A DNA stretch of 64,000 bases from Pterois miles. Taxonomy: Eukaryota > Chordata > Actinopteri > Perciformes > Scorpaenidae. The notes below the pieces were generated by a model, which worked only from the letters and a program-made list of their open reading frames with translations, was not told where the DNA came from and did not search any database. The DNA lies in assembly GCA_947000775.1 (NCBI GenBank), contig CAMQGK010000567.1, positions 17,251,501 to 17,315,500 on the forward strand, in the 5' to 3' direction. Position 1 is the first letter of the stretch; every line of letters starts with the position of its first letter. Of this stretch, positions 25,001-37,000 are shown one piece after another. The position numbers were made by a program, and so were the translations under genes.

Positions 25001-28000
25001 CCCGACCTCACCCCCTCTCGCCGTTTGTTGCTCTTTATGCTTCCTGGTCCCTGATTATGTGGATTACACGTGAACTGATTTTGTGCGATATATATAATTT
25101 CCAGTGCATTACTTTGCGTAGGTATAGCTACGAACGGTTCATGAGTGGTAGGTACTCTACTGCCCTCACTGTGAGCACATTTCCACCAACGTCTGAAAAC
25201 TTTCTTCAGTAGGTCCTGCGCATGTTTCAAGGCAATCTGAATGTCATTTTTTTGGGGGGGACAGATGTTTTTCCATTGATTCTAAGAACATTTAAGTTGC
25301 ATAAGCCCATCTAATTAAAGCTCAAGCCCTCAAGTGCTTTGACCCAAATTTTTCATGAGCATTCATCATCATAATATTTCCTTTGTTGTTTTCCAGTGCC
25401 ATCTCTGGCATTTCTGAGTACATCTGCAGTTATGTTCTCCCTCCTATTATCTTCTTGAAATCCTCCCAGAACAAACATTTTTTTAAGATGATCTCTTTTT
25501 AGTAATCTTTGAGAGGTCATAAGCAAAGTTGTGATTTTCCGCAACAACAACAACACAGAGAAAGCACATGGCTGTGTTTACCATCCCTACCCCCACCCCA
25601 CACACGCACACACATCACCAATCCTGCGTGCTTTGGTAGTGATGTAGGGTAATGTGCGCCATGGACGGGGATTAGGGTCATGATGCAGACGCTGCATCCC
25701 TGATTCCCTCCAAGTCTGCCTCCCTGTGGACTCAACGAGCAGACATCTCTCTACTCAACCTGATCTGATCAGTGCATGTTGATCCTCTGAATAGACAGGA
25801 AACTCAGAGTATGAAAGAGAATATCAAACGGCAGGAAAGGGTATCAGATCCAAAGCCATCCAATGGCTTCCACATTAATCTATATTAAACCTAAAGGCGT
25901 TATGGAGGGCATGATTTAGGTTCCCCTGCCCTGCCCACTCTCCCCACTCTATCCGTCACCCTCCCTACCACCCCTCCTCCAGTCCAGTCTCTGGGTTAAA
26001 CGTCAAACAGCGACCTTTGGTGCAGTGTGTGTTTGTGGGTAAACATTAGCAGTCTGGGGGACTGTCAACATGCACTTCCAGAAAGAACATCATGTTGGAT
26101 GGCACAGAGCATGCTGGGACGGGGCGAGTGGGTGCAGTGATCTTTTCCCTCACATGTGGACAGTCAGGAATGTCCCTGTAGTGGTGTGACTCAGTTTGCC
26201 CAATGACGTGATCTGTCATATTTCTGAAAATTTATTTTTATGTTCCTTTCAGCATTGCCTGGCCAAAGCAGTTTGTTGATGTTTGTAATTAGGAAAGAAA
26301 TTATTTAAAATTGAATTGCTTTGCTGGAAACCACAGATTGTAATTACAGTTTGGACACAATCAATGGACCTCTGTCTTCATATGTGTTTGTTCCTCCCTG
26401 TTTCTGACAGTCTGGGCATTTTGATTAGTTAATGGCTCTACAGAAACATTTTCATACTCTATCTGTCTACTGCAGTTTAGCACAACATTTCCTTTCATGT
26501 TTCGTTTCCACTCAGTTTTAGCACTTACATGCACTAAAGCCTGTTTGTTCCATTCAGTCATTTATATTCTCTCAAAATCATGTTGTCTTAGTGCTGCAGT
26601 GTGTAACATTTCGGGGCATCTATTACCAAAGCAGGATGAACAAGTGCTCCACCTGTCTAAGTCTTAGCTAAGGTGCTGGAAATATAAATGAGTCCAAAAG
26701 ATAATAGAGAAGATGTCTGTTCACTTAGATCCATGCAGTATTTCACTAGTACTACTAAGCTTTCGGTCTGTCAGACCTTCATCAGAGCATACAATGAATG
26801 AATGTATGCTGTCTACTGAAATACTGCACGGATCTAAGTGTGCGGGGTCTTTAGTATGAAACTCATCACTATCGTCAGTCCCGTGAGTCACGTGAGCTGC
26901 TAGTGACGTGAGTTAATATGTCAGTCCCGTGTGTTGTTAGTATCCTCAGTCATGTGAGTCATTAGTAGCCTGTTGTCAATCCTGTGAGTCACATCAGTCA
27001 CTAGTCAAATGAATGGTCAGTGACGTTAACGTCAACCAGGACCGTTTCCTAATCCTACCTAAGTGGTTGCGTTGCCTAAACCAAACTTCCTGTGAAAACA
27101 GAAATTTATTTTGAAAGGACACTATGCATGTAACAATCATAAATTGACATGTTGTCCCTGGTCTGTCCAAAAGTAACGCAAGAGTGGTACCCCGTATGTT
27201 GGTCTCCAGCGCAGAGAGGCACTGACAAAGCAGCGGTACTTAATAATAGTAACAACTTTAATTATAAAGCACTTTTCAAAAATAAGATTACAAAGAGCTT
27301 TACAATAAAAGCATGATAAATGTAAAGTTTGGTAGTCTGACGTTCGTGACGTTCGTTTCGTGAGCAGTGATTGTGCGTATTTGCTCAAAGTTACCAACTG
27401 CAGCTTTAACTGAACAATCATCTGTTGGCTTCTGTGTGCATGGATGTGTGTGATGTGTAAACAGATATCAAAACATAAATATTGAGCACGGGTAGAGTGA
27501 TTTGCAGCCCGATGATGACACTGTACACAGTGAGTTGAAAGTGTGTCATAATGCCTGCTGCACCTCAGCTATGCATGGGCGGGCACTGTCCAGAACATGA
27601 TGGAGGCCTGCTGCAAAGGTGGAAGGCCCCCTTAGCCTTTCGCATTACGGTCAACAAAACCTCTGCTGTCAGTTGGTGTCATTATTCCACTCAGTCACTC
27701 ACTTGTTGCTTCAGGGATCGTCATTCATCAAACCTAGTCGTCAGGACATGAGGAGATCCAGCCCCCTGTTGTGCATTATTTCATCTCTATGTGACGGTGC
27801 AGAGAAATAACAGTGCATCTGAAGCATCTTTCAACTCAGCTCATATTAGGGTTATAAAGGCAACAGTGGTGCAGTGGGGACAGAAATGTGGCTGGACAGG
27901 ATCAGTCACTAAATGTTGTCAGACATCAGCATGTTCATTACAACTATGTCAGGATCTGGACCCTGAACTGCACCTTTTGAGCTGCCCTTCTACCTCCTGA

Positions 28001-31000
28001 TTTTACTTTCAATGTCAGGAGCTGTTTTTGCCCTTTCTCTTGCCAAAGAGCCACAGGAGGTCAACGTAATGGAGGCATATTGAGAGGAGCACTGAGGCAT
28101 GACTCAAAACAAATGGGATTGGTCTTGATCGCTGTTTCATCAACACAGAGAAGACATGGCATTATGTTATTGCTGCTCTGCCTGTTGTAATCTCTGATTT
28201 TTGTCACAGCGGTTGAGACATTTTTTTCTTGTGTTTATCTGCCTGCAACTTAATGAGCTTACACAGGGGCACACCATGTGTTTAGGAGGGGGGTGGCCCA
28301 AAGCAGAAACAAGGTTAAATATTGCAGTAACGCATGGCTTGTCTTGTGAGACACAAAACTAGAATTTTCAATTTAAGCAATCAGATAATAAATTAAAGGG
28401 ATAGTTTTGGTGTTTTGAAGTGGGGTTGTATGAGGTACTTATCCATAGTCAGTGTATTCCCTACAGTAGGTGATAGTGAGCGCGTCCCCAGTTTGGAAAA
28501 ACAGACAGGAGTTACTGTATGGGAGACAAAGCAATGTACTGCTCTGGATGGGGCCAGGAGCAAAATGTATCTTAGCCACCTAAAAGAAAGGCTCATGGTA
28601 AAAAAATTAATCTGTTTAAGGTATATTTATAATATTTTTCACTGCTTTATTGCCTTCTGACAGCTCTTTTCAATGGGGAAACTGAACTGAAAGTGAAACT
28701 TATTCATACTCTCCTCAAAGTTTCACTTTTAGTTGAGTCCCCTGTTGGAAAAATGTACACTTAAACACTTAAATATTGATGTTTTTATGTGAACCTTTCT
28801 TTTAGGTAAATACGTCTTTACCACCGTCTACACTGACTATGGATACGTACCTCATACAACCCCACTTTGAAACACCCAAACTATCCTTTAAAGTGTTTCA
28901 GACTTGGATGTAATGCTTACAAATCTACAAACTTTAGCAGGCTGTTCTCATACAATGTTTGTACCTATACCTATGAAAAGTAATGCACTGTAATTTGTTT
29001 GTGGATGGATTGGTCAGACACAGGACTTCTCATGGACATGTAAAGAAAACTGGATTCAGTGTTGGAGGCAGGGCCCCCTTCATTCCTATGACAGTTACTC
29101 AGTGGCGCATGAAGTAAAATCACCCAGATCTTCCTTGTCCGTTGGGCCCAGAGAGCAGTCGCCTCCAAGCCCTCAGTCCAGCCTCAGTTTGGGTCTCATT
29201 CACATGTCTATGTCACAAAGTCTGTCTAAAGTTTATGGGAAAAAGTCTTTTTTTTCTTTTTCACGTGATTGACACAGAAGTTGTAGTATCACCGTTTAGC
29301 CACAGTTTGTGTCCTTTGTGAAGCCAAATAAATGTTGACTTATTTTTTACTTTCATTACGTAACGTATATACCTAGCTAATGCTTTATATTTATTTTAAC
29401 CCAAACCACAATCTTTTCCTAAACCTAACCAAGTAGTTTTATTATTAAAATACGTTCTGCACTGCAAGGGTTTGCAAAGGCACACAGATTGCTTGTGTTG
29501 CTGGACTCTGGTAGGCAAATACGCAAAAAAAAAAATAAAAAATGTTTTTGTATGACATATGAACCGCTAAATGACACGTTGGCTTAAGTGATGTTGAAAC
29601 TTTACACTTAGATTAGTTACATGCCTTTTGCATCCAAGCAAAGATCAGTAAGCTGCTTTGTAACCATCCTCTTTTTTCATTAATCACCTGCGGGTACAAA
29701 TGACGTTGCAGATGAGTAACTGTGGTTACTCTGTCCTTTGTTTGTACCTGCCCGTTGACCTCTGGAACTGGTCTGTCAGCTCCACAATGCGACAGTGCTC
29801 AATTTGAGTGCATGAACAATAAAGGCCAAATTATCTGCCGTGTTTGCAGGCTGTTAGAGGCGCCATTGTCTCTGTGAGAGCTTTGATTGGCGTCTCCCCT
29901 GTTGTCGCCTCGCCCTGTGTGTTGCTCCAGTGTGCGCTGCGACCTGGCAGGTGGCTTCCTGTCACTCATCAGACATTGGCACTTTATCTCTCTATTGTGT
30001 TGTGATGGCGAACCTTTCTTCCAACAGTTTTCTAGAACAACAGGCCAAGCAGCTACCAGCAGCTAATTACATAAATGCTGCGGGGTTGGTTGTCTGAGTG
30101 TGATATCATTCTGCCAGTGGGTGCAGCGTAATTACATTTCCTATTTTGGGGTCATTGGAGAGCCCCTCCAGATGCTATCTTCAGCCCATCTGTTTATTCA
30201 GTTAGCCAGTGGTGGGGCCAAAGGTCACCACAAGAGTGTTGCGTGAATGTTGAGAAACAACATGCAGCAGCAGCAGCCGCTCTGACTTATGGGAATTCAA
30301 ATGGGCTGTTCATTTGAATATGAGCACACTGTGCATATCCGACAGACCTCGGACCTCACTGAGCTGCAGTCGTGAGTGTAATTTGCGTAGCCACATCGTC
30401 CTTGACCCTCTTTGACACAGCTGGAAACTCAACAAGCAGGCGTTACTCAGTGAAGCCTTGTTAAAGCTGCCTGGCAGCACTGTCTGTTAGTAATGACTGA
30501 GTATAGCCTGGATGCGTCTGGCAGAGCTGTTTGTCGCATGATGTATCGGATCACTGGCCTGTGGTTGTATACTTGTCGTGCTTATGGAAACATTTTTTTT
30601 CTGCCAGCTTTGTCAGGAAGGGGCCAGGTGGGCTGGTATTTAGGTTTAATACATCCAGCAGCGTATCCAATTCTTTGAGCAGAACACAAAACCTAAAAAA
30701 ATCAAATTCCTAAAATTCCAGCATGAATAGACTGAAAAACAAAACAGCAGGCAGAGATGATGATGTCAATTAACAATGCTGCTACTTTACATATCAGAGC
30801 TCAAAATGTTTAACCTCCCCCTAGCAGAATCTAATTACAAGTAGATATCCTGTTAATTACACTAACCAGAAAACATACATCTTTATCTTTGTATTTGTGT
30901 ACTTTGCATTTGCCAAACTTGTTTTAATTTCCACTTGAATTATTAGCAAAAAGGCATTAATGTTTGAGAGATAAAACATTAAATTTAAATTGTAACGCTT

Positions 31001-34000
31001 ATTGTTGCTTATGTTTTACTTGTCAAAATGTATCTGCACGTAAACTGTGCAAAACACGTAGCTCATACTGAGAGGGATCATTTTTCACCTTATTGTGTTA
31101 TTGAACTCATTGTGAGATTGCACTTAGAGCGCCACATGGGGTTCTGCCACTTAATTTTAAAAGGTTCACTGGGGGGGGGGGCATGGCCCAGAGAAAAAAG
31201 TTTAATTGAGTTGCTCTTCAGAGTTCAAACCGGCGAAAGATCAACAGCAAAGACAGGGAATAAAACTGCAGTAGTGTCTGTCACCCAGAGATGGACGGAG
31301 ATGGTCTCAAGAGGAGAAAGGGGGAACTTTGTATTCAGCAAACCTACCTGAGGTTGTAAGGAGGAAACATTTAAAAGTAGAAAAGTACTATAGGTGGTGG
31401 ACAGGTGGGTAAAAAAACACAGGACGCTCACCCAGGAGGCCAGTGTTTTTATCCTGCATGAAAGCTGAAGTCAATGTTGATTTATGTCATGTAACTTTTG
31501 TACTTAAGTTATGTCACTCCCAGAGTTATTTTAACCCAAAACCACAATCTTATCTTAAATCTAACCAAGTAATTTTGTTACCTAAACCAAACCAAGTTGT
31601 TTCCTGTGAAGATGGAAATATATTTTGAAAAGACCAGAGCAGAAATTGACAAGTGCATCACAAATTGCAGGACATTCATAGGAGAAAGCACAAAAAATGA
31701 GAAATAACTTTTCGTATGATGTCATATGAGCCGTTGTTTGAGAAAACGTTGATGGTGTATGTGCTGTCCTATGGAGTTAATTCCTACAAATAAAGAAACG
31801 CAAAAAAATCAGGGATTTCAAAACAAAAAAATCATCTGTCTTCACTGGGAAGAATTGTTTTTTTTTATTTAGTTACACCACTCTACACACAATTTTGACA
31901 CAAGACCTACATTCCTTTGCACAAATTTACTCCATGTGTCAATTTGTGGCTGAACATTATGAGGATTTTTGGTGTACTGGATGCCATGCACATATACAAG
32001 TGCTTATTTCTGAGTGATGTAGTGGCATGTGCCTGTGGGCTGATGCCATAACTGCAAATCAGTCTTGTACAAATCCATATCTATCCATCCGGAGCTGCGG
32101 GTTAGAGGGAGAGTCAGAAAAGCTTCATATAGATCTGAGTGATGCTCCCAGTGACGCAGTGTTTAAAGGGTAACTTAGGTATTTTTCTACCTGGACCCTA
32201 TTTTCCCATGTTTTTGTGTCTAACTGACTAATGGGAACAATCATGTTTGAAATTGTTCCAGTATTGAGCGAGAACACAAAACGAGCTACGAGGGCAATTG
32301 AGCAGCGTCAATGTAACGTTACAGTCACTAAAAGTGCCTGTCTTTGCCACTGACAGGATCAGATTGTATTATGTGTCTGATAACATTATGGAAATACTCC
32401 TACAGAGAAATAAAACATTTTCTTACCTTTCTCTTGATCTGCTCTGTTTGTTATTGTGGCCGAGTCACTCAAGTCTTGTTGTGAAATCTGAATATCTGTA
32501 TGCTCTGGCACAAATAAATGCAAGCGGCTGTTGAATTCAAAGACCTCATTCATATTGTTGAAATCATCTAGATATTCAGCCATGACACTAAAAATCTTTT
32601 AGATAACAATAAGCTACACTTACTACTCCACTGTTCCTCTGACGTCCTCTGGCAACTCGTCACCTCGCCAGATTTCACAAGACTTCTCCTTGAGCGAAAC
32701 TCTTTCCACAATGTCAGACACTTATAATAACAATCGTAGCCTGTCATAGCAAAAACAAGTACTTTTAGTGGACGTAAATGATGGTGCCAGCTTGCCCCAA
32801 TAGCAACATATTACAGCCTGTGATCAGCTGCCTTCTACAGTGCTCTCCCTCAATACTGGATGAATTTCAGACATTGTTGTAGGGAAAATAGGGTCCAGGT
32901 TGAAAAATACCAAAGGTACCCTTTACTAGGATGCCCCAATGTAATGCAGGCTATTGGACACAAGAGATTTTATGCTGGCAGGGAAGGAGATCTGAGTTGT
33001 GTTTCTCTCTGAGTTGTCTTGGCGTTGAGACCAGATCTGCACAGCTGACTTCCCTCGAGATGCTCGTCAGTTAGCGCTGGTGCGGGGCCGAGATTCAGAG
33101 CCTTTCTGTCTCATCCCACGGAGCCCCAAGGGACCCCTCCGATCTAGTTTATGCTGTCCTACTGCTGCTGCTTTTTATAGGCCCGGCCACCAGAGCACCA
33201 GCTCAGAGGACGGCCTCTGGGGAGCAGACCCATATCAGCCGATCTGCACCCGAGCTGCTGCTACGCAAGACTGTGCTGAGCCAACACACACATACTTGTG
33301 CACACATACACGCATGTGCAAAGTCAACATTTACTAATGACTCATGTACCCCACACAGCAGAGAGTCCTTCGTTAGAGCCATTCCTGCATGCCTACTTGA
33401 CCCCAATTACACTTGACAGACTAATAAAAATGCAACTCTTAAATGATAATTTTCAAAACATAAAATCTCAAAACATAACTCCTAAGGGCTTTATTTAGGT
33501 TTAAAGAAATCATCAGAAAAAATCAATGAAAGTAGGAAAAAACATGAACGCATGAAAACTTTTGCATTTTAGTTTAGCCAAATAATCTGCCACACCACAA
33601 GGTTTCTCTATCTGTTACACAATGCAGAGTTAGCACATTTTTCAAATTCACTTTAGATAAATCGATGCATTTCCTTGCTATTCCACGCTATGATCCATCA
33701 GCCAACACTTTTATTGAGACCAAAGCTCGGTGTGAGACCTATCGAGGCGCTGCTGCCTCTCGGGGAGGCCTGCAGGCGTGCACCTGTGGAGTCGCTGAAA
33801 GGCCACGGCAGCAGCAGCCTGCTTAAAGCCCCTCTGTGCAAGTTCACAGCAACTCGACTGATCTTGGTACAAAAACAATAGCTGGCAACAGAGGAGGGGG
33901 GTTTGGGAGATTGGGGGCAGGGGGTTTAGAGAAGTCGAGGAGGGGGAGGGGGGAGATAATGCGTAACAGGAGTAATCTCACACGCTGTGCCCCAGCGTTG

Positions 34001-37000
34001 CCGTAAATGAGGAAGTCACATACGTTATGTAACTTGGGGAAAGTGGGGCTGGAAAATTACTACAGTCACGATGTGTGTTAATGTCATCTGGTATTGCCAA
34101 TGTCATACAGTAGCACGTCAACACCACCACCACTGTCGCCATCACTTTGTGTGGGTAAGTGTGCATAAAAGAAAGACACTCCTGTGCTATAAATGCATTC
34201 ATGTATGTTGACTCCAGGGTTTTATTGTCATTTCATCTACTCTACAGCCTGTTTTATAATTTACCCAGGAGGTGGAGTGTTTCCTGGTTTAAGAGGTCAT
34301 GTCTTGGCATTTCACAAGATCACCAGGATGATTGCATGATGACAGTAGTCATCTACACACACCACGTGAGCACACATTCAGGTAAATAGATCATCAGATT
34401 TACAGATTATGCTTCTCAGTGACCTCAATTATTCCACACACACAATCATTTTACCCTCCATTTATCTCACGTCTCTATTTTTTTTTTTAAATCTCCATCT
34501 GAATAAATAAACGCCGTAGTTTTTAATATTTCCTGCTTTCATTTTCTGTCAATGACTCCTAACTTGAAGTCATTGTCAGGGGTCATGAAATGTGCTTCAC
34601 ACAGTGTTAAAAATGGGTTGCCTTTGTTTCATAGTTTCACTACAGAGACTGCAAACAATGGTAGATAAATGTACAAGGCTGGGACATTACATACAGAATA
34701 TAGCTGTGGAAATTTGTACTTGGAGCTGAGAAATGTTTATCTTTAAATATTTAACTGAGAAATTATAATTTGGAATTTTTGGTCATTTTTGGTCAAAAAA
34801 ATTACATTAAAGCTGGAGTTGGTAGTGTTTTTAAAAACATTTTTTGTTATATTTGCTGAAATTCTTTTTACATCTCAACAGCAATCAATTAATCAAATGC
34901 TCTGATAGAAAAATCTGGTATCTGTGGTTGTCACTGGACGTTAATAAGCCCATCCAATCATTTAATTTGGCCCAAATGACGTTCATACTTTTATTATGAT
35001 AACTGGGGGGAAGTGGCTTTGGAGGGAGGCCTGAAGGGACGGACTGTCAGTGCTGGAGACTTGGCGTCTTTCTCACTAGATTTAGAGACTTGTGGAGCTA
35101 AGTGCTGCTACTTACATTGGAGAAGTGTTGGCAACACTGGGCTGGGTTTTCGGCTGGATCATTTTTTGAATCTAGCATACTCTTGCCAATTTCTCAACAT
35201 TACAAAGCTTTGCTTTAATGATTAAAATTAACGTAGAAGAATCTGTTGCCATAGATGGAACCACCAGGCTGCTCCTTACACCTTCTTCACCATAACCTGA
35301 CAACTACATTGTCTTCGTGGGGGAACTTCTAGAGGACAAATCCACTGGTTTTCCCAGTTAACTGGCTTGATGCCAGGACTTCGGCATATAGGCTTCATCA
35401 TGGCAACATCTGGTGTCTGCTGTCTCCTGAGGGTCTCTGTGTGAGACACCTCAGGCTGCCCTGCGAGGCTGGTAGCAGGTGTCAGGCATTGAGGTTGAGG
35501 CAGTGGGGTTCACAGCAGTGTGGAGCCCCAGGCCTCCATACCTTGCCAGGAGGAGAGGTGGGGGAGCCCTGTGGATGCTCCCGTACAGTTAAGAGAGAAA
35601 GAGAGCTGGGGAAAGGTCAGACAAGTGAGCAACCAAAGGATAATAACATGATTTCAGTTAGTGATGGAGAGGAGAGGGGGAGATAAGTGAGGGAAATGTC
35701 CCTGTCAGGAATGAAGGACGAATATGGAAGTCAACACCATAGAGGAAGCAGAGGATCAAGTGAGATGGAAATTAGAGATGAACGAAAGAAAGACAGATAG
35801 TGTGAGAGATTCAGGGGAGATGGGACAGCTGGAAGTTATGTGATGAGATTAAAACGTGCGTCTGGTGTCATGAATAAGGTTGAAATCCACGCTCGATTAC
35901 TCCATGTAGTCGTCTTTGACAGCAGCAGCTTTCCACCACACGGCCCAGCAAGCCTCTGCTTTGGCAACATGTGCCTTGCTGCGATGACGCACACCTCGCT
36001 TAACGGGACAGAGGGGAACCGAACACAAACACATCTCTCTGTACGGAGCAGTTTTAACGCAAAATAGAGCCAGGCTACTTAGCTCTCTTCCTGTGATGTT
36101 ATGTAGTGCCGTAAACAGTAGTGGTTCATGTCATGGCCAAGGTTGGCTGGCTCCACAGAGGACACTTCTCAATACCTTGTTTGTCTGACCTGCCAAGTCC
36201 ACTTAGCGGCTCTGCTTTCACTCTCAGCACACTTTATTTCATCCAATATTTTCCCAAAAGGTAGTTTTACATGTCAGCTATTAATCCTTTACAATATGGG
36301 AAAGTGATATTGTGCTCTGCGTGTAAATCTTTCTTTGTGGATCGAAGGCCCCAGGATCTGCTTAGGGTGTTGTTATAAAAGTGATATACAACCCCAAACT
36401 TATCTTTTGAATATCAAACAGTCACGTCCTGTTTGCTTGAAAGGTGGCGAAATGTAGTAAACACCCAGAGAAAGTTCTCAAACCACTCCTGCACCATAAT
36501 CGACTTCTCTGCTTCAAACCATAGGGTGGCAACTAACGGTTATTTTCATCATGATTAATCTGTTGACTATTTGTCTGATTGATCAAGAGGCCACAACCAA
36601 AAAATATTTAAAGTTTACAATGATCTATACCACAGAAGAGCAGCAATTTGCTGGTATTGAGGATTAAATGATTAATAAATTATCAAAACTGATTAATTTT
36701 CTGGATGCTTATATTTTTGCCAAAATACAGCTAAATACTAGGACTGTCTGTCTGTCTGATTAAAATATTTTATCACAATTAATTGTATGATTGTCTATAG
36801 TTAGACTGCGATTAATTCCGCGCAAATTAATTACAAGAGATACAACAATATTTGAAAAGTGAAGATAGAATATAAACAGTGATAAGTAGGGCATTTAATT
36901 GTGATTGATCACAGTTTTTATCTGTCCAAAATGTATTTGGATTTGTCAAGTTTTTAATACTCATAAATATGGGAGTGGGCAAATATGCTTGTTTTATGCA

